Shown here one piece after another: positions 33,452 to 40,672 of a DNA stretch of 53,468 bases (the stretch's first letter is position 1; every line of letters begins with the position of its first letter). The stretch is from contig JAKAWO010000001.1 in assembly GCA_021827255.1 (NCBI GenBank), positions 1 through 53,468 of the forward strand, given 5' to 3'. The position numbers were made by a program, and so were the translations under genes. The notes below the pieces were generated by a model, which did no database searches, was not told where the DNA came from, and was given only the letters and a program-made list of their open reading frames with translations. The DNA is from Acidobacteriota bacterium (GTDB taxonomy: Bacteria; Acidobacteriota; Terriglobia; UBA7540).

Positions 33452-34714
33452 CTACCTTTTTGTAATCACTGTGGGCTCGACCGACATGCCCTCCCGCAAA
33501 AGATGCTGCGGATCCTGCCCTGGATCGAACACAATCTTCACCGGAATCCGCTGCACTACTTTGACGTAATTTCCCGTGGCGTTTTCTGGCGGCAGCAGGC
33601 TGAATCGGTCCCCGGTCGCGCCGGCGATATTGAGAACGTGCCCTTTGTAATCCCGGCCGTAGGCGTCCACGTGGATTGTGGCTGGATTGCCCGGGCGCAT
33701 ATGCCGCAACTGGGTCTCCTTGAAATTGGCGGTGACGTAAAGGCCGTTGACGGGGACCACCGCCATCAGCGCCTGGCCCGCCTCGACGTTTTGGCCGGGC
33801 TCGATGGACTTTTTCCCGACGATGCCGTCGGCCGGCGCGCGGATCGTGGTGTAGCCGAGGTTGAGCTGCGCCTGGTCCAGGTTGGCCTTGGCCATCTTTA
33901 CAGCCGCGCGCGCCGCGTCCGCTTGAGCGCGGCTGACCCTAATACGTTGCGGTCCGGTCCTCGATGCCCGCAGGTTCGCTTGCGTCAGCAACAGCCCGGC
34001 TCGCGCCTCGGCCACCTTCTGCCGGGCCGCCAGCGCGTTCGCCTGCGCGGCGGTCACCGCCGCCGCATCCGCTTGCGCCGTGGCCAGCGTATGGTCGTAA
34101 CGCTGGCGCGAGATTTCTCCTTTCTTCACCAGCGCCGCGTATCGCCGCAAATCCGATTGGGCCTTCGCGTCATCCGCCTGTTTTTGTTTGACGGTGGCGT
34201 CGGCCGCTTGATACTCCCTTTGCGCCACGGCGAGCTCCGCCTGCGCTTGCTCGACGGCCGCTTGGGCGGCGGAGATTCCCGTGGAGGAAGCCACGGAGGT
34301 GATCGGCACCGTCACGTGCAACGCTTCGGCGTGAGCCAAGGCGTTCTCGTACTCGGCTTCGGCGCGCTCGACCGCCACTCGATAGTCGGTGGGGTCCAGG
34401 CGCGCCAGGATCTGCCCCTTCTTTACAAAGTCGTTGTTCTCCACCTCGACGGCGATGACGTGCCCGCTGACGCGCGCGCTGATGGCATAGAGATCGCCGT
34501 CAATCTGCGCGTCGTCCGTGCTCACCCGGTTGCGGTAGTAAAAATAAAAGCCAGTGACGACCGCGAGCGCCACGAGCCCCCCCGCCACGATCAAGCGGCG
34601 CGTCTTCGGGCGGGTTCGCGGCGCGGGAACGCTCTCGCGTTCGGCCACTCCGCCCGGTGGGGCTTCGCTCCGGTTTTCTTGCTCCAATTCGGTGATGTTG
34701 GGTGGTTCAGCCAT
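33452..34714 (-). CDS. EmrA/HlyD-type membrane fusion protein
   Basis: 420 residues. One N-terminal helix (LIVAGGLVALAVVTGFYFYY) anchors it in the inner membrane. Then come the barrel/lipoyl halves (NRVSTDDAQIDGDLYAISARV, a hallmark of EmrA, and VEVENNDFVKKGQILARLDP), a long alpha-helical hairpin (about 120-280, rich in Ala/Gln/Glu) and the beta barrel (TTIRAPADGIVGKKSIEPGQNV). It bridges the MFS pump to the TolC duct. It is 9 bases downstream of the STAS-TolC gene and 10 bases before the kinase-like gene, in one operon. Confidence 0.92.
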   Translation of the reverse strand: MAEPPNITELEQENRSEAPPGGVAERESVPAPRTRPKTRRLIVAGGLVALAVVTGFYFYYRNRVSTDDAQIDGDLYAISARVSGHVIAVEVENNDFVKKGQILARLDPTDYRVAVERAEAEYENALAHAEALHVTVPITSVASSTGISAAQAAVEQAQAELAVAQREYQAADATVKQKQADDAKAQSDLRRYAALVKKGEISRQRYDHTLATAQADAAAVTAAQANALAARQKVAEARAGLLLTQANLRASRTGPQRIRVSRAQADAARAAVKMAKANLDQAQLNLGYTTIRAPADGIVGKKSIEPGQNVEAGQALMAVVPVNGLYVTANFKETQLRHMRPGNPATIHVDAYGRDYKGHVLNIAGATGDRFSLLPPENATGNYVKVVQRIPVKIVFDPGQDPQHLLREGMSVEPTVITKR

Positions 34715-34723
34715 GACGATTCC

Positions 34724-36358
34724 TCACTTCGAATAGAGATCCTCCATCTTGCCCATCGCGCGGGCCAACTCCGCCCGCGACTCGTTGTATTGATAGAGGG
34801 CGCCGATCTGATTGTCGTTGGCTCGCGCCAGTTCATCTTGCGCGGTAACGACTTCAATATCGTTGGCCACGCCGGCCGCAAAGCGGTCACGCGCCTCAGC
34901 GACTTCCTGGTTTGCCAGTTTCACGCCCAGGTTGGCTACTTCGACCTGGTGCTTGGCGGACTCTAGATCCGCCAGCGCCGTCTTCACCTCGAGCGCGATC
35001 CGGGCGCGGATGTCCTGATCCTGTTCCTGTAGCGCCCGAAGCGCCAAATGAGCCTTGGCTCGCTCCGCCCGGATGCGGCCACTTGAGATCAAGGGAAACT
35101 GGACGTTCACCTGGTACGTGTACGCCGGAATGGCCGACGCCACCGAGAGACCCTGATACTCCCAGCCGCCCCCCACATTGACGGTGGGCCAGCGTGCCTC
35201 GCCCGCCGCCTTTTCCTCGGACTCCGCGGCTCGTTCGCGCGCCTCGATAGCCTTCAGTTCCGGACGGCTGGCAAAGGCCGCCGCCAGAGTGGACCCCGCG
35301 TTGAACGAAGGGGTTTCGAAAAAACTCATCTCGTTCTTCAGGACAATGGGTTGGCGGGGGCCCAGATTGAGCAGCCTCGCCAGCCCATAGAGCGATGTCC
35401 GCAAGTCGGTCTCGGCCGCAATTCTCCGCTGCAATTCGTTTTGAAGCTGGACGTTGGCGCGCAGCGTATCGAGCTCTGTGCCCACGCCGTGCGTTTGAAG
35501 GTCGCGCGCCTGCTGATAAAGCGCCCGCGCCAGCGCCACCCGCGCCTGCGAAGCCCTTACGTTAGCGGCGGCCCGCAGCCCGGCGAGATATTGGGAAACG
35601 ACCAGCAAAACCGTCTGCTCGCGGACCGTCGCGGCGTCTTGCTGGCTGGCCTGGACACTGTGCTGCGCCGCCTGCCATTTTCGCAACAGGCTGAGGTCAA
35701 AAATCGGCATCGAGAAGCGCGGGCCCGACTGGAAGACTTGAAAAGGCCCCACGTGCTCGAAGGGCAGTGGGAAAGCTCCGCCGGCGAACGCTTTGATGTT
35801 GAATCGCTGAACTTCGTCGAAGGTGTCGAGGGTCGCTTGGGGCAGCAATCCGGATCGCGCGATCTTCTGGTCCTGCTCGCTCTCCGCCAGCGTCAGGTTC
35901 GCAATCTGCGCCTCGGGATTCTGCCGCAGAGCTAACTGGACTGCCTGCCGCAAGCTCAATTGGAGGGGCGGTTTGGCTGCGGCATTCGCTTTTCGCCCCG
36001 CCCCAAAGGGAAGGATCAACAGCAGCAGCGCGCCCACGATCTTCTTCGTCTCGCGGCTGGCTGGCGGCATTCCGGAGGACGGCGGCGCTTCTTTCGAGAT
36101 CTCTTCCACCAGGCGCTTGGTCATGCAGTCCTGCGCTCGCAGCTTGCCCCCCGCCTGATAAATCCTCGAGAGCACTCGTTTGCCCTCGGCGTCAATGAAG
36201 GTGACGCCTGTCAAGTCCATCACGAGGTTCTGCGTCTGCCCGCCTCCTTGCGCTTCCCGCCACTTTCGTTCCAATTCGCCTGCCCACTGTCCCACGAGTT
36301 TTCCTTCCACCTTGAAAGTCGCCTGACCGGGTTCAAATTGCGCGGTTATTTTCAGCAT
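34724..36358 (-). CDS. STAS-domain / TolC-family outer membrane protein fusion
   Basis: 544 residues from the ATG at 36358. Residues 1-90 form a STAS-like domain, with NLVMDLTGVTFIDAEGKRVL where RsbV-type proteins have a phosphorylated Ser/Thr after the Asp; here it is Ala, so this is not a normal phospho-switch. A basic plus hydrophobic stretch at about 100-122 (RETKKIVGALLLLILPFGAG) looks like an internal signal peptide. The rest is a TolC-family protein with two efflux repeats. Signal cleavage would release the duct and leave the STAS part inside. The upstream TTG at 36412 lies within the sigma-54 promoter and is rejected. First gene of an operon with an EmrA adaptor, a kinase-like gene and an EmrB pump. 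Confidence 0.8.
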   Translation of the reverse strand: MLKITAQFEPGQATFKVEGKLVGQWAGELERKWREAQGGGQTQNLVMDLTGVTFIDAEGKRVLSRIYQAGGKLRAQDCMTKRLVEEISKEAPPSSGMPPASRETKKIVGALLLLILPFGAGRKANAAAKPPLQLSLRQAVQLALRQNPEAQIANLTLAESEQDQKIARSGLLPQATLDTFDEVQRFNIKAFAGGAFPLPFEHVGPFQVFQSGPRFSMPIFDLSLLRKWQAAQHSVQASQQDAATVREQTVLLVVSQYLAGLRAAANVRASQARVALARALYQQARDLQTHGVGTELDTLRANVQLQNELQRRIAAETDLRTSLYGLARLLNLGPRQPIVLKNEMSFFETPSFNAGSTLAAAFASRPELKAIEARERAAESEEKAAGEARWPTVNVGGGWEYQGLSVASAIPAYTYQVNVQFPLISSGRIRAERAKAHLALRALQEQDQDIRARIALEVKTALADLESAKHQVEVANLGVKLANQEVAEARDRFAAGVANDIEVVTAQDELARANDNQIGALYQYNESRAELARAMGKMEDLYSK

Positions 36359-36395
36359 CGCACATCCCACGTAAGTGAATTTCAGGAACCCAAGC

Positions 36396-36411
36396 TGCAA
36401 GGCGGGTGCCA
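36396..36411 (-). promoter_or_regulatory. consensus sigma-54 promoter of the efflux operon
   Basis: Minus strand reads TGGCAC, five bases, TTGCA, with the GG of the -24 box and the GC of the -12 box exactly ten bases apart, as in TGGCAC-N5-TTGCW. The start site would fall about 25 bases before the STAS-TolC ATG at 36358. A sigma-54 activator gene lies next to it. Confidence 0.82.
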
Positions 36412-36518
36412 AGCTGGCCGATTGGCCCGGATGGGATTTAACCCCCTGAAAACCAGGTGGTTACAAGAAAATTGGGGGTCAGGACTGACGCAATTTTGAT
36501 CCACTTAGTGGCTGTTAA

Positions 36519-36578
36519 CTGCCGAAATGTTGGCAGGTGACGATATGTCGGCACTATGGGTGGACAACATTCTGCCGA
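36519..36578 (-). promoter_or_regulatory. tandem 18-bp palindromic sites, candidate activator binding sites
   Basis: Minus-strand site 1 (36519-36536) is CTGCCAACATTTCGGCAG, an imperfect palindrome. Site 2 (36537-36554) is GTGCCGACATATCGTCAC, adjacent and matching site 1 at 13 of 18 positions. A weaker third copy on the plus strand (36561-36578) shares the CAACATT core. They lie about 110-170 bases upstream of the sigma-54 -24 box, the usual place for an enhancer-binding protein. Confidence 0.6.
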
Positions 36579-36583
36579 CCGTT

Positions 36584-38794
36584 TTACCGGCGAACAATGC
36601 CGAGTTTGCTCATTCTCGACTGGAGCGTGGAGCGCTTCATGCCAAGGCGTTGCGCGGCGCCATGCGAACCCGCAATTACCCAGCGGGTTTCCTGGAGAGT
36701 GCGAAGGATGTGCTGCCGCTCCACTTCTTCGAGCGTAAGACGATCTCCCGGCGGATCAGCGGAAGGGAGCGCAGGCTGTTTCAGTTCTGACAAGGGCAGG
36801 CGGAGGGCCGGGCCGGGCGAGAGGATGACGGCCCGCTCGATCAGGTTTTCGAGTTCGCGGACGTTCCCCGGCCAGGGATAGCGCACCAGTTCATCGAGCA
36901 CCTCGCTGGGGACGGTTTCGATTCTCCGGTCCATCTGGCGGGCGTACTTCTGGGCAAAATAGCTGACCAGCAGAGGAATATCTTCCGGCCGCTCGCGCAA
37001 AGGAGGAACGGTCAGCGGGAATACGCTGAGGCGGTAATAGAGGTCGCTGCGAAAGCCTCCGGCCTGGACCCATTCCGCCAAGTTGCGGTTGGTTGCGGCG
37101 ACCAAGCGCACGTCGGTGCGGATGGTCCGAATGCCGCCCAACCGCTCGAATTCCTGCTCCTGCAGGACGCGCAGCAGCTTGGGCTGGAGTTCGAGCGGGA
37201 TGTCGCCGACTTCATCCAAAAACAGCGTCCCGCCACTGGCCAGCTCGAAGCGCCCGATCTTCTGCGTCAGAGCGCCTGTGAAGGCGCCTCGCTCATGCCC
37301 GAACAATTCGCTTTCGAGCAGCCCGCTGGGGATCGCGGCACAGTTCAACTTGACAAACGCTCTCTCGCGGCGGCGGCTCAAGTTATGGATAGCGCGGGCG
37401 ATCAATTCCTTGCCCGTCCCTGTCTCACCCAGAATCAGCACGGTCGAGTCGGTCGGCGCCACCGTTTCTACATCCCTTAACACCCGCTTCAACGCGGCGC
37501 CTTCGCCGATGATTTCTTCAAAGTTGTGCTCGGTGCGGATTTCATCTTCCAGATAGAGTTTTTCCTCCGCCAGCTTTTCTTTGAGCGCGGCAATTTGGCG
37601 GAATTGCAGCGCGTTTTCCATCGGAAGGGCGATCTGGCTGGCGGCTTGGGTTAGAAAGTCGAGTTCCCTTTGCGTAAAGGCGGGACCTCGCGCGCGCGCC
37701 AGGATCAGCGCTCCGAGGGCGTGGCTCCGCCCGATCAGGGGCAGACAGCAACCGCTCGCCGCGCCTTCGCCGGGCCGCAGCCTCTGAAGGCCTGCCGCGA
37801 ATTCCTTGGGCCAAAGGGGGCTCGAGGCCAGCGACGGCTGGCTCAAGTCCATGAGGACGGCTTCGCGTTTTTCGATGGAGGGGCCCGCCGGAGTGCCTCC
37901 GAGCGGAACCGGAACCGCCGGCGGCAGCGCCGTGCCCTCCCGTTCATGGACGGAATAAACCTGGAGGGTGTGGCTTTCTTCTTCAAGGACGCCGATGCCG
38001 GCGTAATCGTACTCCACGATGCGGTGGAGGGATTGCCCGATGGCCGCGCGCAAGCCGTCCAACTCGAGGTTGGAAACGATGGCGTTCGTGATGTCGAGCA
38101 GGGCGCGCAGCCGGTCTCGCTCCTGCGCCAACTGCCGCTGATAGGATTCCAGGCTTTGCGTGTTGAGGGCGTTATCCACCGCGACGGCCACTTGGTTGGC
38201 CACTTGGGCCAGAAATTCCAGGTCGGACGCCGCGTAGGCGTTTTCCTTCTCGCTGCCAAACCCAAGGGCCCCAAGCCGCCGCTGCGCGGTGGTCAGCGGC
38301 AGCGAGCAGATGGACTTGACGTTGTGCGCGCGGAGGATGTTTGAAACCTTGGGGAATCGCTGATCTGTTTCGATGTGGCCAATGATGACCGGCGATTGAG
38401 TTTCCAAGGTCCATCCGGCGGGCGATTCTTCGACCGGAAACTCGAGGCCGGCCTCGAGCTGGGTGGGGACGGCGCTCTCCAGGATGTGCAATCGCATCGT
38501 CCGCCGCTGCGGCTCGTAGAGGACCAGGGTCAAAAACTCATACCGGACCACCCGATGAAGCCGCTCGGCCAGATCGTGAAACAGCGCTCCCAGGTCGCGG
38601 TGCGCGGCGATGGATTCGGAGACCTCCAGCAGCGCCGCGTATTGATCCTGGGCCGTCACCGAGCTTTGGGCGCTCGGCGCGAGGGCTTCCCTTGAGCGCC
38701 CTCGGCGGCTCGATCCAGCCCCCTTGGCCGGCTTCCCTGAGCCTTCTCGAAGATGGGCTCTGGACGCTGTCGGTCTGGCTCGCCTTTTGGCCAT
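36584..38794 (-). CDS. sigma-54-dependent activator with two GAF domains
   Basis: 736 residues. A basic disordered start (1-45) is followed by two GAF sensor domains (about 55-210 and 230-400), a helical linker (405-425), an AAA+ domain (about 425-660) and a C-terminal Fis-type helix-turn-helix (about 690-732). Walker A is GETGTGKE (456-463) and the sigma-54 contact loop is GAFTGA (503-508), so it can open sigma-54 promoters. The domain order resembles FhlA/NorR, in which GAF domains sense small molecules or redox signals; the ligand is unknown. It lies directly upstream of an EmrAB-TolC-like operon with a sigma-54 promoter and is its likely activator. Confidence 0.92.
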   Translation of the reverse strand: MAKRRARPTASRAHLREGSGKPAKGAGSSRRGRSREALAPSAQSSVTAQDQYAALLEVSESIAAHRDLGALFHDLAERLHRVVRYEFLTLVLYEPQRRTMRLHILESAVPTQLEAGLEFPVEESPAGWTLETQSPVIIGHIETDQRFPKVSNILRAHNVKSICSLPLTTAQRRLGALGFGSEKENAYAASDLEFLAQVANQVAVAVDNALNTQSLESYQRQLAQERDRLRALLDITNAIVSNLELDGLRAAIGQSLHRIVEYDYAGIGVLEEESHTLQVYSVHEREGTALPPAVPVPLGGTPAGPSIEKREAVLMDLSQPSLASSPLWPKEFAAGLQRLRPGEGAASGCCLPLIGRSHALGALILARARGPAFTQRELDFLTQAASQIALPMENALQFRQIAALKEKLAEEKLYLEDEIRTEHNFEEIIGEGAALKRVLRDVETVAPTDSTVLILGETGTGKELIARAIHNLSRRRERAFVKLNCAAIPSGLLESELFGHERGAFTGALTQKIGRFELASGGTLFLDEVGDIPLELQPKLLRVLQEQEFERLGGIRTIRTDVRLVAATNRNLAEWVQAGGFRSDLYYRLSVFPLTVPPLRERPEDIPLLVSYFAQKYARQMDRRIETVPSEVLDELVRYPWPGNVRELENLIERAVILSPGPALRLPLSELKQPALPSADPPGDRLTLEEVERQHILRTLQETRWVIAGSHGAAQRLGMKRSTLQSRMSKLGIVRR

Positions 38795-39012
38795 AAGTTT
38801 GAGATTAACACCTCATGAAAAGCGGGTCGAGTTCGCCGGCGGGACTGAGCGGTCGCTGATCCCATCGGGCGCGGCCGGGCTCGCTCGATGCTGCAAACCG
38901 CAGACGGACCGTCGAGCCGCCCGAAGCGGAGCCGGACGTGCAAGTGAATTTCACGCGGGGGGTCGAAAGCGGCAGCGCACGGCGTGGAGTGGATGGAGGA
39001 ACCGGCGCTCGG

Positions 39013-40350
39013 CTAACGGCTGCCGTTGCTCATCGAAGCGAGGAACTGGGCGTTGGTCTGTGTTCTCTCGAGCTTGTCTTTAATCAGCTCCATGCTCTCG
39101 ACGGGAGAAAGCGGGCTCAGCACTTTGCGAAGCACCCAGATGCGGTTGAGCTCATCCTTGGCCACCAACAGTTCTTCCTTTCGCGTCCCGGACTTGTTGA
39201 TGTCAATGGCCGGGAAGACGCGCTTCTCCACCAGTTTGCGGTCCAGATTGATTTCCATATTGCCGGTGCCTTTGAATTCTTCAAAGATCACGTCGTCCAT
39301 GCGGCTGCCCGTATCAATCAGCGCCGTGGCGATGATGGTCAAGCTGCCGCCTTCCTCGATGTTCCGGGCAGAGCCGAAAAAGCGCTTGGGGCGCTGCAGG
39401 GCGTTGGAGTCCACGCCGCCTGAGAGGACCTTGCCGGAGGGTGGAACCACCGTATTATAGGCGCGGGCCAGGCGCGTGATGGAGTCCAGCAGGATGACCA
39501 CGTCGCGCTTGTGCTCGACCAGCCGCTTGGCCTTCTCGATCACCATTTCGGCCACTTGGACGTGACGCGCCGCCGGCTCGTCAAAAGTGGAGCTGATGAC
39601 TTCGCCCTTCACCGTCCGCTGCATGTCCGTCACTTCCTCCGGCCGCTCATCAATCAGCAGCACAATCAACGTGATCTCCGGATGGTTCGTGGTGACGGAG
39701 TTGGCGATGCACTGGAGCAGCATCGTCTTGCCGGTGCGCGGCGGGGAAACGATCAGCCCGCGCTGCCCCTTGCCAATGGGCGTGAGCAGGTCCAGGACGC
39801 GCGCCGAAATGTTGTCTTTGGTTGTCTCCAGGCGAATGCGCTCCTGCGGATAAAGCGGGGTCAGGTTGTCAAAGAAGATCTTGTTTCGCGCCTCGTCAGG
39901 AGATTCAAAGTTGATGGCCTCGACTTTGATCAGCGCAAAGTAGCGCTCGCCCTCTTTGGGCGGCCGGATTTGCCCGGAAACCGTGTCGCCCGTCCGCAGG
40001 TCGAACTTGCGGATCTGCGACGGAGAGACGTAAATGTCGTCCGGGCCCGGCAGATAGTTGTAATCCGGGGCGCGCAGAAACCCGAATCCGTCCGGCAGGC
40101 ACTCGAGCACGCCTTCGGAGAAGATCAGCCCCGCCTTCTCCGTCTGCGCCTGCAGGATCTTGAAGATCAGTTCCTGCTTGCGCAACCCGGTCGCGCCGAC
40201 GACGTCCAGATCCTTAGCAACCTGGGTCAGGGCGGTGATATTCATTTCCTTCAGCTTGGCGATGTCTAGGACTTCGCCTTCTTTCAGTGCGGTGACGTTC
40301 GTTTCCTGGGGGTCTTCCTCAGGGGGTGCGGCTTGTTTCTTGGCGGTCAT
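39013..40350 (-). CDS. rho: transcription termination factor Rho
   Basis: 445 residues, hexameric RNA-dependent ATPase that ends transcription. A Rho-specific N-terminal segment is followed by the RNA-binding cold-shock-like domain (GFGFLRAPDYNYLPGPDDIY). Walker A is PPRTGKTMLLQ, Walker B is VVILLDSITRLARAYN, and the R-loop region is SARNIEEGGSLTIIATALI. Length is close to that of E. coli Rho plus a short N-terminal extension rich in Glu/Lys. It is transcribed alone; lon lies upstream on the same strand, 322 bases away, with a strong hairpin between them. Confidence 0.96.
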   Translation of the reverse strand: MTAKKQAAPPEEDPQETNVTALKEGEVLDIAKLKEMNITALTQVAKDLDVVGATGLRKQELIFKILQAQTEKAGLIFSEGVLECLPDGFGFLRAPDYNYLPGPDDIYVSPSQIRKFDLRTGDTVSGQIRPPKEGERYFALIKVEAINFESPDEARNKIFFDNLTPLYPQERIRLETTKDNISARVLDLLTPIGKGQRGLIVSPPRTGKTMLLQCIANSVTTNHPEITLIVLLIDERPEEVTDMQRTVKGEVISSTFDEPAARHVQVAEMVIEKAKRLVEHKRDVVILLDSITRLARAYNTVVPPSGKVLSGGVDSNALQRPKRFFGSARNIEEGGSLTIIATALIDTGSRMDDVIFEEFKGTGNMEINLDRKLVEKRVFPAIDINKSGTRKEELLVAKDELNRIWVLRKVLSPLSPVESMELIKDKLERTQTNAQFLASMSNGSR

Positions 40351-40672
40351 ATGGCTCTCTCAGCTTGCAGGTGAAATCCCAAGCCCCGTTGGGGCCGGTT
40401 GTTTGAGGATTGACAATGGATTAGGCTTGCGCTCCCGGATGGCCTGTGCGTCGGTCTGAAAAATCGGGGCGTGAATTCAAGACGGCATGCCAGCGGGGTG
40501 GGTTCAGGTGCAATCCTCGGTCTTCGTTCTGCTTATCAATCTTGAATGAACCTCAGACGAATTGGACTTCAAGGTTTTCGGACTGGTCTTGGCGGCGCTC
40601 AGTTCCAGTGGACTCTCCGGCCTCTTGCCGGGGTTGCAAGCTACAGGCCGGGATTCCCCTGCGACTTGCTCC
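40351..40672 (-). other. region between lon and rho
   Basis: About 320 bases without a supported gene. Just after the lon stop is a large stem-loop (separate entry); the rest is the leader of rho. I saw a short GCCCC-AAC-GGGGC hairpin near 40386 but no convincing -35/-10 pair for rho. Confidence 0.5.
40617..40651 (-). terminator. stem-loop downstream of lon
   Basis: Plus-strand reading: CCGGCCT, then CTTGC, a seven-base loop CGGGGTT, GCAAG, a four-base bulge, and AGGCCGG. The two stems (7 and 5 bp) stack on each other, about 20 bases after the lon stop on the minus strand. There is no T-run, so it may be a 3' RNA stabiliser or a Rho-assisted end rather than an intrinsic terminator. Confidence 0.45.

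Noticed and set aside
33425..34966. 513-residue plus-strand frame across the EmrA-like gene
   Set aside because: Spans two real minus-strand genes and has no recognisable domain.
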